DNA from: G963663315 sp965214205
GTDB taxonomy: Bacteria > Pseudomonadota > Gammaproteobacteria > Arenicellales > Poriferihabitantaceae
Length of the DNA: 64,000 bases
NCBI GenBank assembly: GCA_965214205.1
Contig: OZ243941.1
Coordinates: 310,001-374,000, forward strand
Direction: 5' to 3'
Made by a program: the position numbers and the translations under genes. This document shows positions 17,035 to 24,800 of this stretch, piece after piece. The notes beneath the pieces were generated by a model. It saw only the letters and a list, made by a program, of their open reading frames with translations, had not been told where the DNA came from and did not search any database. Position 1 is the stretch's first letter, and each line of letters starts with the position of its first letter.

Positions 17035-17474
17035 GCTCCGTCAGACGCGTAAATTTCATCGGCGCGCTGGACAAATGAATCAACCATCGAATCCGCGATT
17101 CTCATGAATACGGGACCTACCACCGCCCCCAGCAAGCGGTTGGAAAAATCGAATTGCAGGTCCAGTACGACCTTTGATGCGTTCTCTTCCAGATGGATGA
17201 ATTCCCAGCTTCCACGGAGTTCGCTGAATGGTCCATCCACCAGTGTCAGAATGATTTTCTGCGTCCCTTCCAGTTTGTTGCGGGTGGTAAAAGACTTTTC
17301 GATTCCCTTATAGGCAATTGTAATCGAAGCGATCACCTCCTCACTAGCCCGACTGATTTCCTCTGACCCACCGCACCAGGGCAGGAATTCATGATACCGG
17401 CCGACATCGTTAACCAGTGTAAACATCTTGCGGGCGCTGTGCGTAACCAGCGCTGACCTCTTTACCGTATACAT
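17031..17474 (-). CDS. ratA: RatA/COQ10-family START-domain protein
   Basis: A 147-residue START/polyketide-cyclase-like protein. The conserved text includes VNDVGRYHEFLPWC and a C-terminal RADEIYA helix. In E. coli RatA was described as an inhibitor of 70S ribosome formation. The eukaryotic relative Coq10 binds ubiquinone, and both roles are debated. The ATG at 17474 was chosen because it is preceded by AAGGTGAG; a longer reading frame extends toward smpB but is unlike the family. It is divergent from smpB. Confidence 0.92.
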   Translation of the reverse strand: MYTVKRSALVTHSARKMFTLVNDVGRYHEFLPWCGGSEEISRASEEVIASITIAYKGIEKSFTTRNKLEGTQKIILTLVDGPFSELRGSWEFIHLEENASKVVLDLQFDFSNRLLGAVVGPVFMRIADSMVDSFVQRADEIYASDGA

Positions 17475-17568
17475 CTCACCTTGTGCGGATTCCAGACAAA
17501 TTCCGAACAGTGGATTATACTGCACGAAGTCCCGACCACCCTGTTTCACGCACTCCCAACTCATCCAA

Positions 17569-18045
17569 ATGGCCAAGACCAAAAAGAAAACGCAATCCAA
17601 TACCATTGCTCTCAACAGAAAGGCTTGGCACGACTACACGATTGGCGAGCAATTTGAAGCGGGTATCGTCCTCGAAGGATGGGAGGTGAAAAGTCTCAGG
17701 GACGGACGCGCCCAGCTCAAGGAAAGCTATGTATTCATCCATCAGGGGGAAGTCTTTCTGACCGGGGCGCACTTTTCTCCGCTTGCCAGTACGTCAACCC
17801 ACGTCACGGCGAATCCGACGCGCCCCAGGAAACTGCTGCTGCACAACAAGGAAATCAGTAAATTGATTGGCGCCACAGAACGAGCGGGTTATACCATTGT
17901 ACCGCTGAGTCTGTACTGGGTACGCGGAAAAGCGAAACTCAAAATTGCGCTGGCGAAAGGGAAAAAACAATTCGACAAACGACAGGCAATCAAACAACGG
18001 GACTGGGACAGACAGAAACAGCGCCTTTTCAAGAACACGGGCTGA
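17569..18045 (+). CDS. smpB: SmpB, tmRNA-binding protein
   Basis: A 158-residue partner of tmRNA in ribosome rescue. Conserved blocks are LNRKAWHDY, FEAGIVLEGWEVKSLR, and the basic tail KGKKQFDKRQAIKQRDWDR that enters the mRNA channel. The start at 17569 gives the family's standard N-terminus MAKTKKK. The upstream in-frame extension overlaps ratA and is not conserved. Its RNA partner ssrA lies 1.05 kb downstream on the same strand. Confidence 0.97.
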   Translation: MAKTKKKTQSNTIALNRKAWHDYTIGEQFEAGIVLEGWEVKSLRDGRAQLKESYVFIHQGEVFLTGAHFSPLASTSTHVTANPTRPRKLLLHNKEISKLIGATERAGYTIVPLSLYWVRGKAKLKIALAKGKKQFDKRQAIKQRDWDRQKQRLFKNTG

Positions 18046-18176
18046 ACCGGCCGGTTGACGTCAGACCACTCCCCTGCCCGGTCGAGTCGAGGACCGGCTG
18101 TATCGCCACTCCTCAAAGCCTGTCCCCAGCTTGACCGGAGAGCAAAGCCCTCCCGGCTCAGAACCAGACAAACAGG

Positions 18177-18962
18177 CTAAAGATTCCTGTGCTTCTTGAT
18201 GCGCTCGTAGGCCTGGCGGATTTCCTGGGTTCGTTGAGTGGCGATCTTCATCATTTCCTCCGGCAGACCTTTTGCCACCAGTTTGTCCGGGTGGTGCTGG
18301 GCCATCAACCGCCGATAGGATTTTTTCACCTCGGCGTCGCTGGCATTTTCATCGACATTCAGTACCGAATAAGCGTCGCCCAATGAAATCCGGCCGCCGG
18401 CCTGCTGGCGATGATGCACCTCGGCGGCAACGGACGCCATGATAGATTCCATTTCATACGGGGGGAACCCGATTTCTTCACAGACCCGCCGCAACACCCG
18501 ATCTTCCTCATGATGCAGGACTCCATCGGCATAAACAGCAAAACAAAGTATCTCAATGAACATCCGTTGCAGGGTCGAGCGTCGGCCGGTCTCCTGCCGG
18601 AACTGCGCGAGAACTTCGGACAGGTCGAAGTCATCCGCCTTGCCTTGATTGAACAGACTCCTGGCCGTCTCACGCTGGTCGGGCGAAAGATTCATATCCG
18701 CCATAACGCGTTTGGCTAACCGGATTTCATCATCCGTGACCCGGCCATCAGCCTTGCTGATATGCCCCATCACAGAGAAAATCGCAGTAAAAAAGGCCGC
18801 CTGCACACGGTACTGATGCCCCCGCGGGAGACCGCCTGCCTGCAGGTTCTTTTTTAACCCCTGATCAAATTTACGGCCGACCGCCGCCCCCAATACCGCG
18901 CCGAGCGGACCAGCCATCATGAAACCGAATGCGCCGCCAGCGAGAGTTCCCCACCATGACAT
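18177..18962 (-). CDS. djlA: DjlA-like membrane co-chaperone (TerB + J domain)
   Basis: A 261-residue protein with an N-terminal Gly/Ala-rich membrane segment (residues about 5-28). A TerB-like helical domain follows from about 50 to 170 with FFTAIFSVMGHISKADG. The C-terminal J domain has the HPD motif in MAQHHPDKLVAKG. DjlA proteins anchor DnaK at the inner membrane. It sits between smpB and ssrA on the opposite strand. A TATAAT at 19002-19007 on the minus strand could be its -10. Confidence 0.93.
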   Translation of the reverse strand: MSWWGTLAGGAFGFMMAGPLGAVLGAAVGRKFDQGLKKNLQAGGLPRGHQYRVQAAFFTAIFSVMGHISKADGRVTDDEIRLAKRVMADMNLSPDQRETARSLFNQGKADDFDLSEVLAQFRQETGRRSTLQRMFIEILCFAVYADGVLHHEEDRVLRRVCEEIGFPPYEMESIMASVAAEVHHRQQAGGRISLGDAYSVLNVDENASDAEVKKSYRRLMAQHHPDKLVAKGLPEEMMKIATQRTQEIRQAYERIKKHRNL

Positions 18963-19075
18963 TATCTGTTCACCTTTTTCATCTTGAGTCAGCGATTCGC
19001 TATTATATAGGGAGCGTGGATGCGATTAGCGTAAAACACCACAAAAATAATAATTCCGCCGCGTATCCGCCCCTG

Positions 19076-19084
19076 TGATATAAT
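19076..19084 (+). promoter_or_regulatory. Extended -10 promoter of ssrA
   Basis: TGATATAAT is an extended -10 element (TGN-TATAAT) ending 11 bases before the mature tmRNA 5' end. No -35 hexamer is evident at 17 bases, which is tolerated by extended -10 promoters. Confidence 0.55.
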
Positions 19085-19095
19085 CCATGGGTTAT

Positions 19096-19454
19096 GGGGG
19101 TGACTGGTTTCGACGTCGGTCACGAAGCCATCGGAGCATGTCGAGGTGTAGAGTTCCTCGTAAATCCAGCTACACAACAATAGTTGCCAACGACGACAAC
19201 TACGCACTAGCCGCCTGAGTCGGCTAGTCCTTTCACTCACGCTCACCTTCAGGCTGAGGTTGGAAAGGTCAAATTATGGAGGCTCGCCAGACAGTTCAGT
19301 CCGTTAGCTGTCGGTTAAAACCAATCGGACTCGCCGACCTGCAAGTACGTCTGCCTCCTGGCAGGTCAGTCAAACTCAAAGCGCAGACTAAACATGTAGT
19401 AGCCGGTGAGTGTAGGGTCTGCGGACGCGGGTTCAATTCCCGCCACCTCCACCA
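19096..19454 (+). ncRNA. ssrA: tmRNA (ssrA)
   Basis: A 359-nt transfer-messenger RNA. The 5' end GGGGGTGACTGGTTTCGACG is the family signature. The 5' GGGGGTG pairs with CACCTCC just before the encoded ACCA at 19451-19454. A T-arm with GGGTTCAATTCCC precedes it. The tag frame at 19186-19218 encodes ANDDNYALAA followed by TGA, a typical proteobacterial degradation tag ending in LAA. Its protein partner smpB is upstream. With ClpA and ClpS also in the window, several parts of the tagged-protein degradation route are close together. Confidence 0.97.
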
Positions 19455-19538
19455 ATCATTTGACCAGCCTGCGCGGCGGATGCCCGCGCTCAGGGCTTCC
19501 CGTGCCGAAGTTATCGGCTCTTTGCTGGCCCGGATCCA

Positions 19539-19967
19539 TCAACCCGTGATGTAGTGCTCGAGTTGATCAATCGTGAACTGTTGTTCCCGGATCACCACTT
19601 TGACCAGGTCTCCGATTGATATCATGCCGACCACCTCGTCATCCTGAACAACCGGCAGATGTCGAAAATCATTATCGGTCATAATCGACATACATTCGGA
19701 GACATTGCTTTCGGGTGAGACGGTAAATACGTCACGGGTCATGATTTCGCCGATCAGGGTATCTTTCGACGAACGGTCCTCCAGAATCACTTTTCGCGCA
19801 TAATCCCGCTCGCTCAGAACCCCGACCAGGTGATTGTCATCCATGACCAGCAATGCGCCGATTCCCTTCTCCGCCATGAGCCTGATCGCATCCAGTACCG
19901 GCTGGTCAGAACGTACACTCCAGATTTCCTTGTTCCTTCGACCCAGAATCTCAGAAATTTTGCTCAT
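19539..19967 (-). CDS. CBS-domain pair protein
   Basis: A 142-residue protein made of two CBS modules (about residues 8-62 and 73-130) with little else. Signature text includes ALLVMDDNHLVGVLSERDYARK and FRHLPVVQDDEVVGMISIGDLVK. Such stand-alone pairs usually bind adenine nucleotides or NAD and sense energy state. No partner enzyme is adjacent. It converges with the tmRNA gene (84-base gap). Confidence 0.92.
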   Translation of the reverse strand: MSKISEILGRRNKEIWSVRSDQPVLDAIRLMAEKGIGALLVMDDNHLVGVLSERDYARKVILEDRSSKDTLIGEIMTRDVFTVSPESNVSECMSIMTDNDFRHLPVVQDDEVVGMISIGDLVKVVIREQQFTIDQLEHYITG

Positions 19968-20248
19968 ATCCGCCCCCTTGCGTTGTACATATCAGACCTA
20001 TCATATCAAAACAACTCGATATTGACACAGCGCAACCCGTTTATTGTAGCGAGCAAATGAATTGTCCGGTTGCGGAACGGGATTCCCGGTTTTAAGTCTC
20101 TTGTTCAACTCTCGGACTGCTGACTTGGCGGCGTCAATATGCGGCTGTGTCCCACTTCCGATAATCTTTTTCGACGCTGGGGTCGGAGCATGATTGAATC
20201 ATATCCCGCTCATCTGTCGGTTTGTGGATTCGGGGATAATTGTAGTGG

Positions 20249-20268
20249 ATTCCCGCTTCTACGGGAAT
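20249..20268. repeat. Short hairpin ATTCCCG-N6-CGGGAAT
   Basis: A perfect 7-bp inverted repeat with a 6-base loop (CTTCTA), flanked by GG and GACA. Sequences of this look (ATTCCCGC...GCGGGAAT) are frequent dispersed intergenic repeats in proteobacteria. No second copy was found by eye in this window. Confidence 0.4.
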
Positions 20269-20340
20269 TGACAGGGTGCTGCCAGGCGATCATCGTGACG
20301 CACTTGGGTTGTTCTGGTCTGTCGCCGGAAGTCTTTGTGA

Positions 20341-20454
20341 AAGATTTTCTACCTTGATCCGGTTTGCCGCCTTCATCGCTTGTGCCAAATCGTAAGTAGC
20401 TTGAAGCCGATACCAGGTATTAGCGCCACCACCGTACTTCCTTAACCTGGCCGT
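20341..20454 (-). pseudogene. Remnant of a HigA-family antitoxin gene
   Basis: On the minus strand an open stretch of about 38 codons reads like the C-terminal end of HigA-type (XRE) antitoxins. A 'Lys-Tyr-Gly-Gly' turn is followed by NTWYRLQATYDLAQA and a basic IKVENL tail, matching the family pattern W-x-x-LQ-x-x-YDL. The helix-turn-helix part that should precede it is not found upstream in any frame, because the clpA 3' end lies there. No toxin gene is present. I read it as a decayed toxin-antitoxin locus. The short match leaves room for doubt. Confidence 0.45.
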
Positions 20455-20529
20455 CCGGTACTCTGTCCGTTGGGGTATCTTTGCTAACAAGGGTACGGTC
20501 GCCAATAATAGAGAAGCCCCGCCCCGCCA

Positions 20530-22776
20530 TCAGTCCCGGCTGATGGTGAATTCCAGTTGGTCGTTTTTGCAGGTTACGGTTACTTGTCCGCCTTTCTTTA
20601 ATTTCCCGAACAGCAATTCTTCGGCCAGAGGTTGCTTGATTTGCTGTTGAATGACCCGGGCCATTGGTCTGGCGCCCATGTTGGCGTCGTAGCCTTTTCT
20701 GGCCAGCCATTTGATGGCTGATTCCCGAACCTCCAGGCTGACCTGTTTCTCAGCCAGTTGCTGCTCCAGCTCCATGATGAACTTCTTCACGACATGGATG
20801 ATCGTCTTGTTGTCCAGGCCATCGAATCGAATGATATTGTCCAGCCGGTTGCGGAACTCCGGGGTGAAGGTTTTCTTGATGGCCGCCATATCGTCCGTGC
20901 TGTTGTCCTGTTGCACAAAACCCATGGATTCTCGCAGGGATTGCTCCGACCCGGCGTTGGTGGTCATGACGATGATCACATTCCTGAAATCAGACTTCCG
21001 GCCGTTGTTGTCGGTCAGGCTGCCATAGTCCATCACCTGCAGCAGAATATTGAAGATATCCGGGTGGGCCTTCTCAATTTCATCCAACAGCAGAACCGAA
21101 TGCGGGTGCTTGTTGATCGCATCGGTCAGCAGGCCGCCCTGATCAAACCCGACATAACCCGGTGGCGCTCCGATCAGTCTTGATACGGTATGGCGCTCCA
21201 TATATTCGGACATGTCAAAGCGGATAAACTCAATACCCAGTGTACTGGCAAGCTGTTTGGTGACCTCGGTCTTGCCGACTCCGGTCGGGCCAGAGAACAG
21301 AAAGGATGCAATCGGTTTCTCGGTATTGCCCATTCCGGCTCGTGCCATCTTGACCGAAGAGGCCAGCGCGGTAATGGCGGCATCCTGCCCGAAAACCATC
21401 ATTTTCAAATCACGCTCAAGAGTTTTGAGCGATTTCAAATCGGAGCTCGATACGTGTTTCGGGGGGATTCGGGCAATGTCGGAAATCATGTTTTCAATTT
21501 CCTTGACTCCGATGGTTCTCCTGCGGGCCTTGCCTTCAGTCAGTCGGGTTTTGGCGCCGGCCTCATCAATTACATCGATCGCGGTATCCGGGAGCTTGCG
21601 GTCAGACAAATAACGCGCCGAAAGCTCCACCGCAGAGCGTAACGCTGGCTGGGTATACTTGACGTCGTGGTGCTTTTCAAACCGGGTTTTCAACCCCCGC
21701 AATATATCCACCGCCTCATCCACACTGGGCTCGACGATGTCGATTTTCTGGAATCTTCTGGATAATGCCCGGTCTTTCTCAAATATCCCCCGGTACTCCT
21801 TGTAGGTCGTTGAACCGATACATTTCAGGTCTCCGGATGCCAGCACGGGCTTGAGCAGGTTGGATGCGTCCATCACTCCGCCAGAGACCGCGCCGGCGCC
21901 GATTATGGTGTGAATTTCATCAATAAACAGAATCGCTCCCGGTTCATCGTCCAGCGCTTTCAAGACCGCCTTCAATCTCTGTTCAAAGTCACCCCGATAC
22001 TTCGCGCCAGCCAGCAAGGCGCCCATGTCGAGACTGTATATCGTGCTTTCAGCCAGTACTGAAGGGGCTTCATTCAACACGATTTTTCTGGCCAGACCTT
22101 CCGCGATGGCGGTCTTGCCGACCCCGGCTTCACCGACGAACAGGGGATTGTTTTTCCGGCGCCGACAAAGAATCCGGACTGCACGGTCGAGTTCTTTTTG
22201 TCGGCCGATCAACGGGTCGATTTTTCCGTCCACGGCCAGTTGGTTGAAATTGATCGTATAGGCATCCAGAGGACCTTCCGGTTCTGCTTCCGATTCTTCA
22301 ACGCGATAGTCATCTCCTTGTTCAGGGGAAGGCAGGCGGCCCGGCTCGGAAATTTTCGTGATCCCGTGGGAAATAAAATTGACCACATCATACCGGGTGA
22401 TTTCCTGCTGACTCAGGAAATAGACGGCGAAGGACTCTTTCTCGCCGAATACGGCCACCAGGACATTGTTCCCTTTTACCTCCTTGTTTCCTGAACTCTG
22501 CACATGCATGATGGCCCGCTGAAGCACTCTCTGGAATCCCATGCCTGGTTGTGGTTCGGAATCGCCGGAAACAACGGCAATCTCGGTTTTCAGGTATTCG
22601 GACAGGGATTTGCGGAGCTTCTCGATATTGCCTCCGCAGGCAACCAGGGTATGTCTGGTTTCCTGGTCGTCAAGCAGGGAAAGCAGGAGATGTTCGACCG
22701 TGATTATTTCATGGCGCTCTTTGCGGGCCAGGGATACGGCGTGGCCCAATGCGATTTCAAGTTGTTCTGAAAGCAT
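20530..22776 (-). CDS. clpA: ClpA, ATP-dependent Clp protease unfoldase
   Basis: A 748-residue Hsp100 unfoldase that feeds substrates to ClpP. It has the double Clp-N repeat (residues 1-145) and two AAA+ modules: Walker A GEAGVGKT at about 215-222 and GPTGVGKT near 500, with Walker B FIDEIHT and LLDEIEK. There is no long middle domain, which separates ClpA from ClpB. It lies 23 bases after clpS on the same strand, the usual clpS-clpA order. Recognition of tmRNA-tagged proteins links it to ssrA nearby. Confidence 0.98.
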   Translation of the reverse strand: MLSEQLEIALGHAVSLARKERHEIITVEHLLLSLLDDQETRHTLVACGGNIEKLRKSLSEYLKTEIAVVSGDSEPQPGMGFQRVLQRAIMHVQSSGNKEVKGNNVLVAVFGEKESFAVYFLSQQEITRYDVVNFISHGITKISEPGRLPSPEQGDDYRVEESEAEPEGPLDAYTINFNQLAVDGKIDPLIGRQKELDRAVRILCRRRKNNPLFVGEAGVGKTAIAEGLARKIVLNEAPSVLAESTIYSLDMGALLAGAKYRGDFEQRLKAVLKALDDEPGAILFIDEIHTIIGAGAVSGGVMDASNLLKPVLASGDLKCIGSTTYKEYRGIFEKDRALSRRFQKIDIVEPSVDEAVDILRGLKTRFEKHHDVKYTQPALRSAVELSARYLSDRKLPDTAIDVIDEAGAKTRLTEGKARRRTIGVKEIENMISDIARIPPKHVSSSDLKSLKTLERDLKMMVFGQDAAITALASSVKMARAGMGNTEKPIASFLFSGPTGVGKTEVTKQLASTLGIEFIRFDMSEYMERHTVSRLIGAPPGYVGFDQGGLLTDAINKHPHSVLLLDEIEKAHPDIFNILLQVMDYGSLTDNNGRKSDFRNVIIVMTTNAGSEQSLRESMGFVQQDNSTDDMAAIKKTFTPEFRNRLDNIIRFDGLDNKTIIHVVKKFIMELEQQLAEKQVSLEVRESAIKWLARKGYDANMGARPMARVIQQQIKQPLAEELLFGKLKKGGQVTVTCKNDQLEFTISRD

Positions 22777-22799
22777 CGGATATCCTCATTCCCGCCCGC

Positions 22800-23318
22800 T
22801 CATGCCCGTTCCAGAGTGCATTGCAACGGGTGCTGGTTCTCGGTGGCGAAGTTCATGACCAGACGCACCTTGGTTTCGGCGATCTCCCGGGTAAAGACCC
22901 CGCAGACTCCGATCCCCTTTGTATGTACCTGCAGCATGACCCGCTCCGCCTGTTCCTGGTTCATTGCAAAATAGCGCATCAGCAAGTAGACCACAAACTC
23001 CATCGGGGTGTAATCATCATTGAGCAGCAGAACCTTGTATAAAGGGGGTTTTTTGGGTTTGACCGCGGATTTTTCTACAACCAGCCCGGCCCCGGAAGCC
23101 GGGGCCTGATTCCCCGGTCGATTCGGGGATATACGATCATCATCTCCGCCCGAACCCGCTGGCCGACGGACCGGGTCGGATTTTAGCGGGGCTCTCGAAG
23201 TGGTTTTCGGGATTGACTCAAAATGCGCCGCCACCACATCCTCCGCAGGCGCCGCTGCCGCCAACGGCTTGAAAGACGTTGTTGAATACAAATGTCGCAT
23301 TGACCCCGTCATCCACAT
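22800..23318 (-). CDS. clpS: ClpS, Clp adaptor for N-degron substrates; start uncertain
   Basis: The C-terminal 80 residues are canonical ClpS: LYKVLLLNDDYTPMEFVV, then the helix with HTKGIGVCGVFTREIAETK. ClpS docks on the ClpA N-domain and delivers N-degron proteins. The N-terminus is odd. In this frame there is no ATG, GTG or TTG between the erpA stop at 23218 and the conserved core, about 55 codons. Translation must therefore start inside erpA (in-frame ATGs at 23318, 23312 and 23300) or at a non-canonical codon. The extension is Pro/Gly-rich and unconserved. The end coordinate given is the longest form. Confidence 0.85.
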   Translation of the reverse strand: MWMTGSMRHLYSTTSFKPLAAAAPAEDVVAAHFESIPKTTSRAPLKSDPVRRPAGSGGDDDRISPNRPGNQAPASGAGLVVEKSAVKPKKPPLYKVLLLNDDYTPMEFVVYLLMRYFAMNQEQAERVMLQVHTKGIGVCGVFTREIAETKVRLVMNFATENQHPLQCTLERA

Positions 23319-23589
23319 AATCCACTTCGGCGCCTCCCAGAAAGCTCAGCGCGAAAGGATCCACCACCAGTTGGAAACCATCGCCATCGCTCATCGCGCT
23401 GTCCCTGGCTTCCGCTTTTTCCGTAAAGGTCATGCCGTAGTTCATGCCGGAACAACCGCCGCCGGACACATAAATCCTGACTGCGGAGGCGTCTCCGTTG
23501 GTATCGTTGATCAGTCTGGATATTTTGTCTTTTGCCGCGTCCGTAACCACCAGATCTGACTCCGTTAAAATTTGACTATATTTACTCAT
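23218..23589 (-). CDS. erpA: ErpA/A-type iron-sulfur cluster carrier
   Basis: A 123-residue A-type carrier that hands Fe-S clusters to apo-enzymes. The first ligand lies in GGGCSGMNYGM near residue 46, and DPFALSFLGGAEVDYVDD is the typical central strand. The C-terminal ligand pair is CGGC within GACGGCGGGAF, a C-x2-C instead of the C-x-C usual in ErpA/IscA. The 3' end overlaps the longest clpS frame. It is divergent from yggX, another iron protein gene. Confidence 0.9.
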   Translation of the reverse strand: MSKYSQILTESDLVVTDAAKDKISRLINDTNGDASAVRIYVSGGGCSGMNYGMTFTEKAEARDSAMSDGDGFQLVVDPFALSFLGGAEVDYVDDGVNATFVFNNVFQAVGGSGACGGCGGGAF

Positions 23590-23623
23590 GTTGAAATCCT
23601 CTATTGAATCAGGCGGTATTATC

Positions 23624-23651
23624 TATATAGTGTTATTGTATACAATATCAA
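23624..23651 (-). promoter_or_regulatory. Promoter of erpA with a palindrome in the spacer
   Basis: On the minus strand TTGATA (46-51 of the 23600 block) and TATATA (23624-23629) are 16 bases apart. The perfect palindrome TATTGTATACAATA at 23634-23647 lies between the two hexamers and overlaps the -35 by two bases, where a repressor would block RNA polymerase. Confidence 0.5.
23634..23647. promoter_or_regulatory. Perfect 14-bp palindrome in the erpA/yggX spacer
   Basis: TATTGTATACAATA is perfectly self-complementary and sits between two divergent iron-related genes. It does not match the IscR type 1 or type 2 or Fur consensus as I know them, so the regulator is open. Confidence 0.5.
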
Positions 23652-23727
23652 GCAATCGACAACCCTGAAATCGGTCAGGGACCATTCTGGCGCAACATTT
23701 CCAGATTCCATCCATACCGGGACAACC

Positions 23728-24003
23728 ATGACTCATACCGTTCACTGCGTATTCTTCAACAAGCAGGCTGAAGGCCTCGACAAACCGCCTTATCCGGGGG
23801 AACTGGGCCAGCGGATTTATCACAATATATCCCGCGACGCCTGGCAGCAATGGCTGGAAAGGTCGGTGATGATCATCAATGAATACCAACTGAATTCCGC
23901 CGACCCCGCCAATCAGGACCTCATCGAGAAGCATCTGGTCGGGTTTTTGTTCAACGAAGGCGAATACGGACGCTCAGCCCCGGAAGGCTTCAATCCAGCC
24001 TGA
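23728..24003 (+). CDS. yggX: YggX, Fe(II)-trafficking / oxidative-protection protein
   Basis: A 91-residue member of the YggX family. Family text includes VHCVFFNKQAEGLD, PPYPGELGQRIY and the WQQWLERSVMIINEY helix, all at usual positions. In Salmonella and E. coli it protects Fe-S proteins from oxidants. It is usually next to mutY, which is not seen here. In this window it is divergent from erpA and convergent with tatD. Confidence 0.96.
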   Translation: MTHTVHCVFFNKQAEGLDKPPYPGELGQRIYHNISRDAWQQWLERSVMIINEYQLNSADPANQDLIEKHLVGFLFNEGEYGRSAPEGFNPA

Positions 24004-24017
24004 ATCGAGCAAAATAG

Positions 24018-24791
24018 TCAGCGGCTGGCGTGAGAAAAAAGCCGGAAGAAATTGTCTGTGGTGGTCCCGGCCAGTTCCTCCAGCGGTACGGACAAAAAGT
24101 CGGACAGGAACTCTGCCGTATGACGAACGAAGCCCGGCTCATTGACCTTTCCGCGATGGGGCACAGGCGCCAGATACGGACTGTCGGTCTCGATCAACAT
24201 TCGATCCATCGGTGTTTTTCTGGCAACCTCCCGGAGCGATTCCGCATTCTTGAACGTGACGATACCGGAGAATGAAATATAAAAGCCGATATCCAGCGCC
24301 CTCTTGGCCGTCACCCAGTCTTCAGCGAAACAGTGCATCACACCGCCGCAGTCCCCGGCTTCCAGGGTCTCCAGCATATCCATGGTATCGTCGGCGGCTG
24401 CGCGGGTATGGATGATCAATGGTTTTCGGGATTCCCGGCCAGCATGGATATGGTTTTCAAACCGCCTTTTTTGCCACGGAGCATCTCCCTCGTTCCTGAA
24501 ATAATCGAGACCGGTCTCTCCAATCGCAATCACATCGGGGTTCCGGGCCAGATCAACCAGCTCGGCGCATTCCGGTTCATGACAATCCGTATAGTTGGGA
24601 TGCACCCCCACCGATGAAAAAACATGCTCGTATTGCGCCGCCAGTTTCTCGATTTGCGGGTAATCCTCCAGGTTGACCGATACGCACAACAGATAATCGA
24701 CCTGATTCTGCTTCGCCCGCGACAGCAGACCCTCGATATCCTGACAAAGAGGATCAAAGTTGATATGGCAATGGGAATCCACGAGTTGCAT
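24018..24791 (-). CDS. ycfH: TatD-family metal-dependent hydrolase (YcfH type)
   Basis: A 257-residue TIM-barrel hydrolase. The two N-terminal metal ligands are in DSHCHINF, the bridging glutamate is in IGETGLDYF, and further ligands are in LIIHTRAA, MHCFAE and ETDSPYLAP. E. coli relatives have 3'-5' exonuclease or DNase activity. Gene order holB-ycfH is conserved in gammaproteobacteria, and holB ends nine bases upstream. The substrate in this organism is unknown. Confidence 0.94.
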   Translation of the reverse strand: MQLVDSHCHINFDPLCQDIEGLLSRAKQNQVDYLLCVSVNLEDYPQIEKLAAQYEHVFSSVGVHPNYTDCHEPECAELVDLARNPDVIAIGETGLDYFRNEGDAPWQKRRFENHIHAGRESRKPLIIHTRAAADDTMDMLETLEAGDCGGVMHCFAEDWVTAKRALDIGFYISFSGIVTFKNAESLREVARKTPMDRMLIETDSPYLAPVPHRGKVNEPGFVRHTAEFLSDFLSVPLEELAGTTTDNFFRLFSHASR

Positions 24792-24800
24792 AAAATCGAA

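Larger units (their letters stand above)
19968..20529. other. 562-base intergenic gap with degraded sequence
   Basis: No intact gene is supported here. Two short open frames (20139-20357 plus, 20290-20505 minus) exist. The minus one contains a HigA-like fragment, annotated separately. A hairpin ATTCCCG/CGGGAAT lies at 20249-20268. The rest shows no recognisable feature. It looks like a site of gene decay between the CBS gene and clpA. Confidence 0.6.

Noticed and set aside
17475..17615. 47-codon N-terminal extension of ratA
   Set aside because: The ATG at 17474 has a good AAGGTGAG site, and the extension would overlap the smpB start region.
19455..19538. Phage/integrase attachment site at the 3' end of ssrA
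   Set aside because: ssrA is a common integration site, but there is no integrase gene and no repeated copy of the tmRNA 3' end downstream.
19276..19554. 92-codon open frame on the plus strand
   Set aside because: It lies mostly inside the mature tmRNA and its sequence follows the RNA structure, not a protein family.
20139..20357. 72-codon plus-strand frame in the intergenic gap
   Set aside because: No similarity to a known family and no ribosome-binding site; treated as noncoding.
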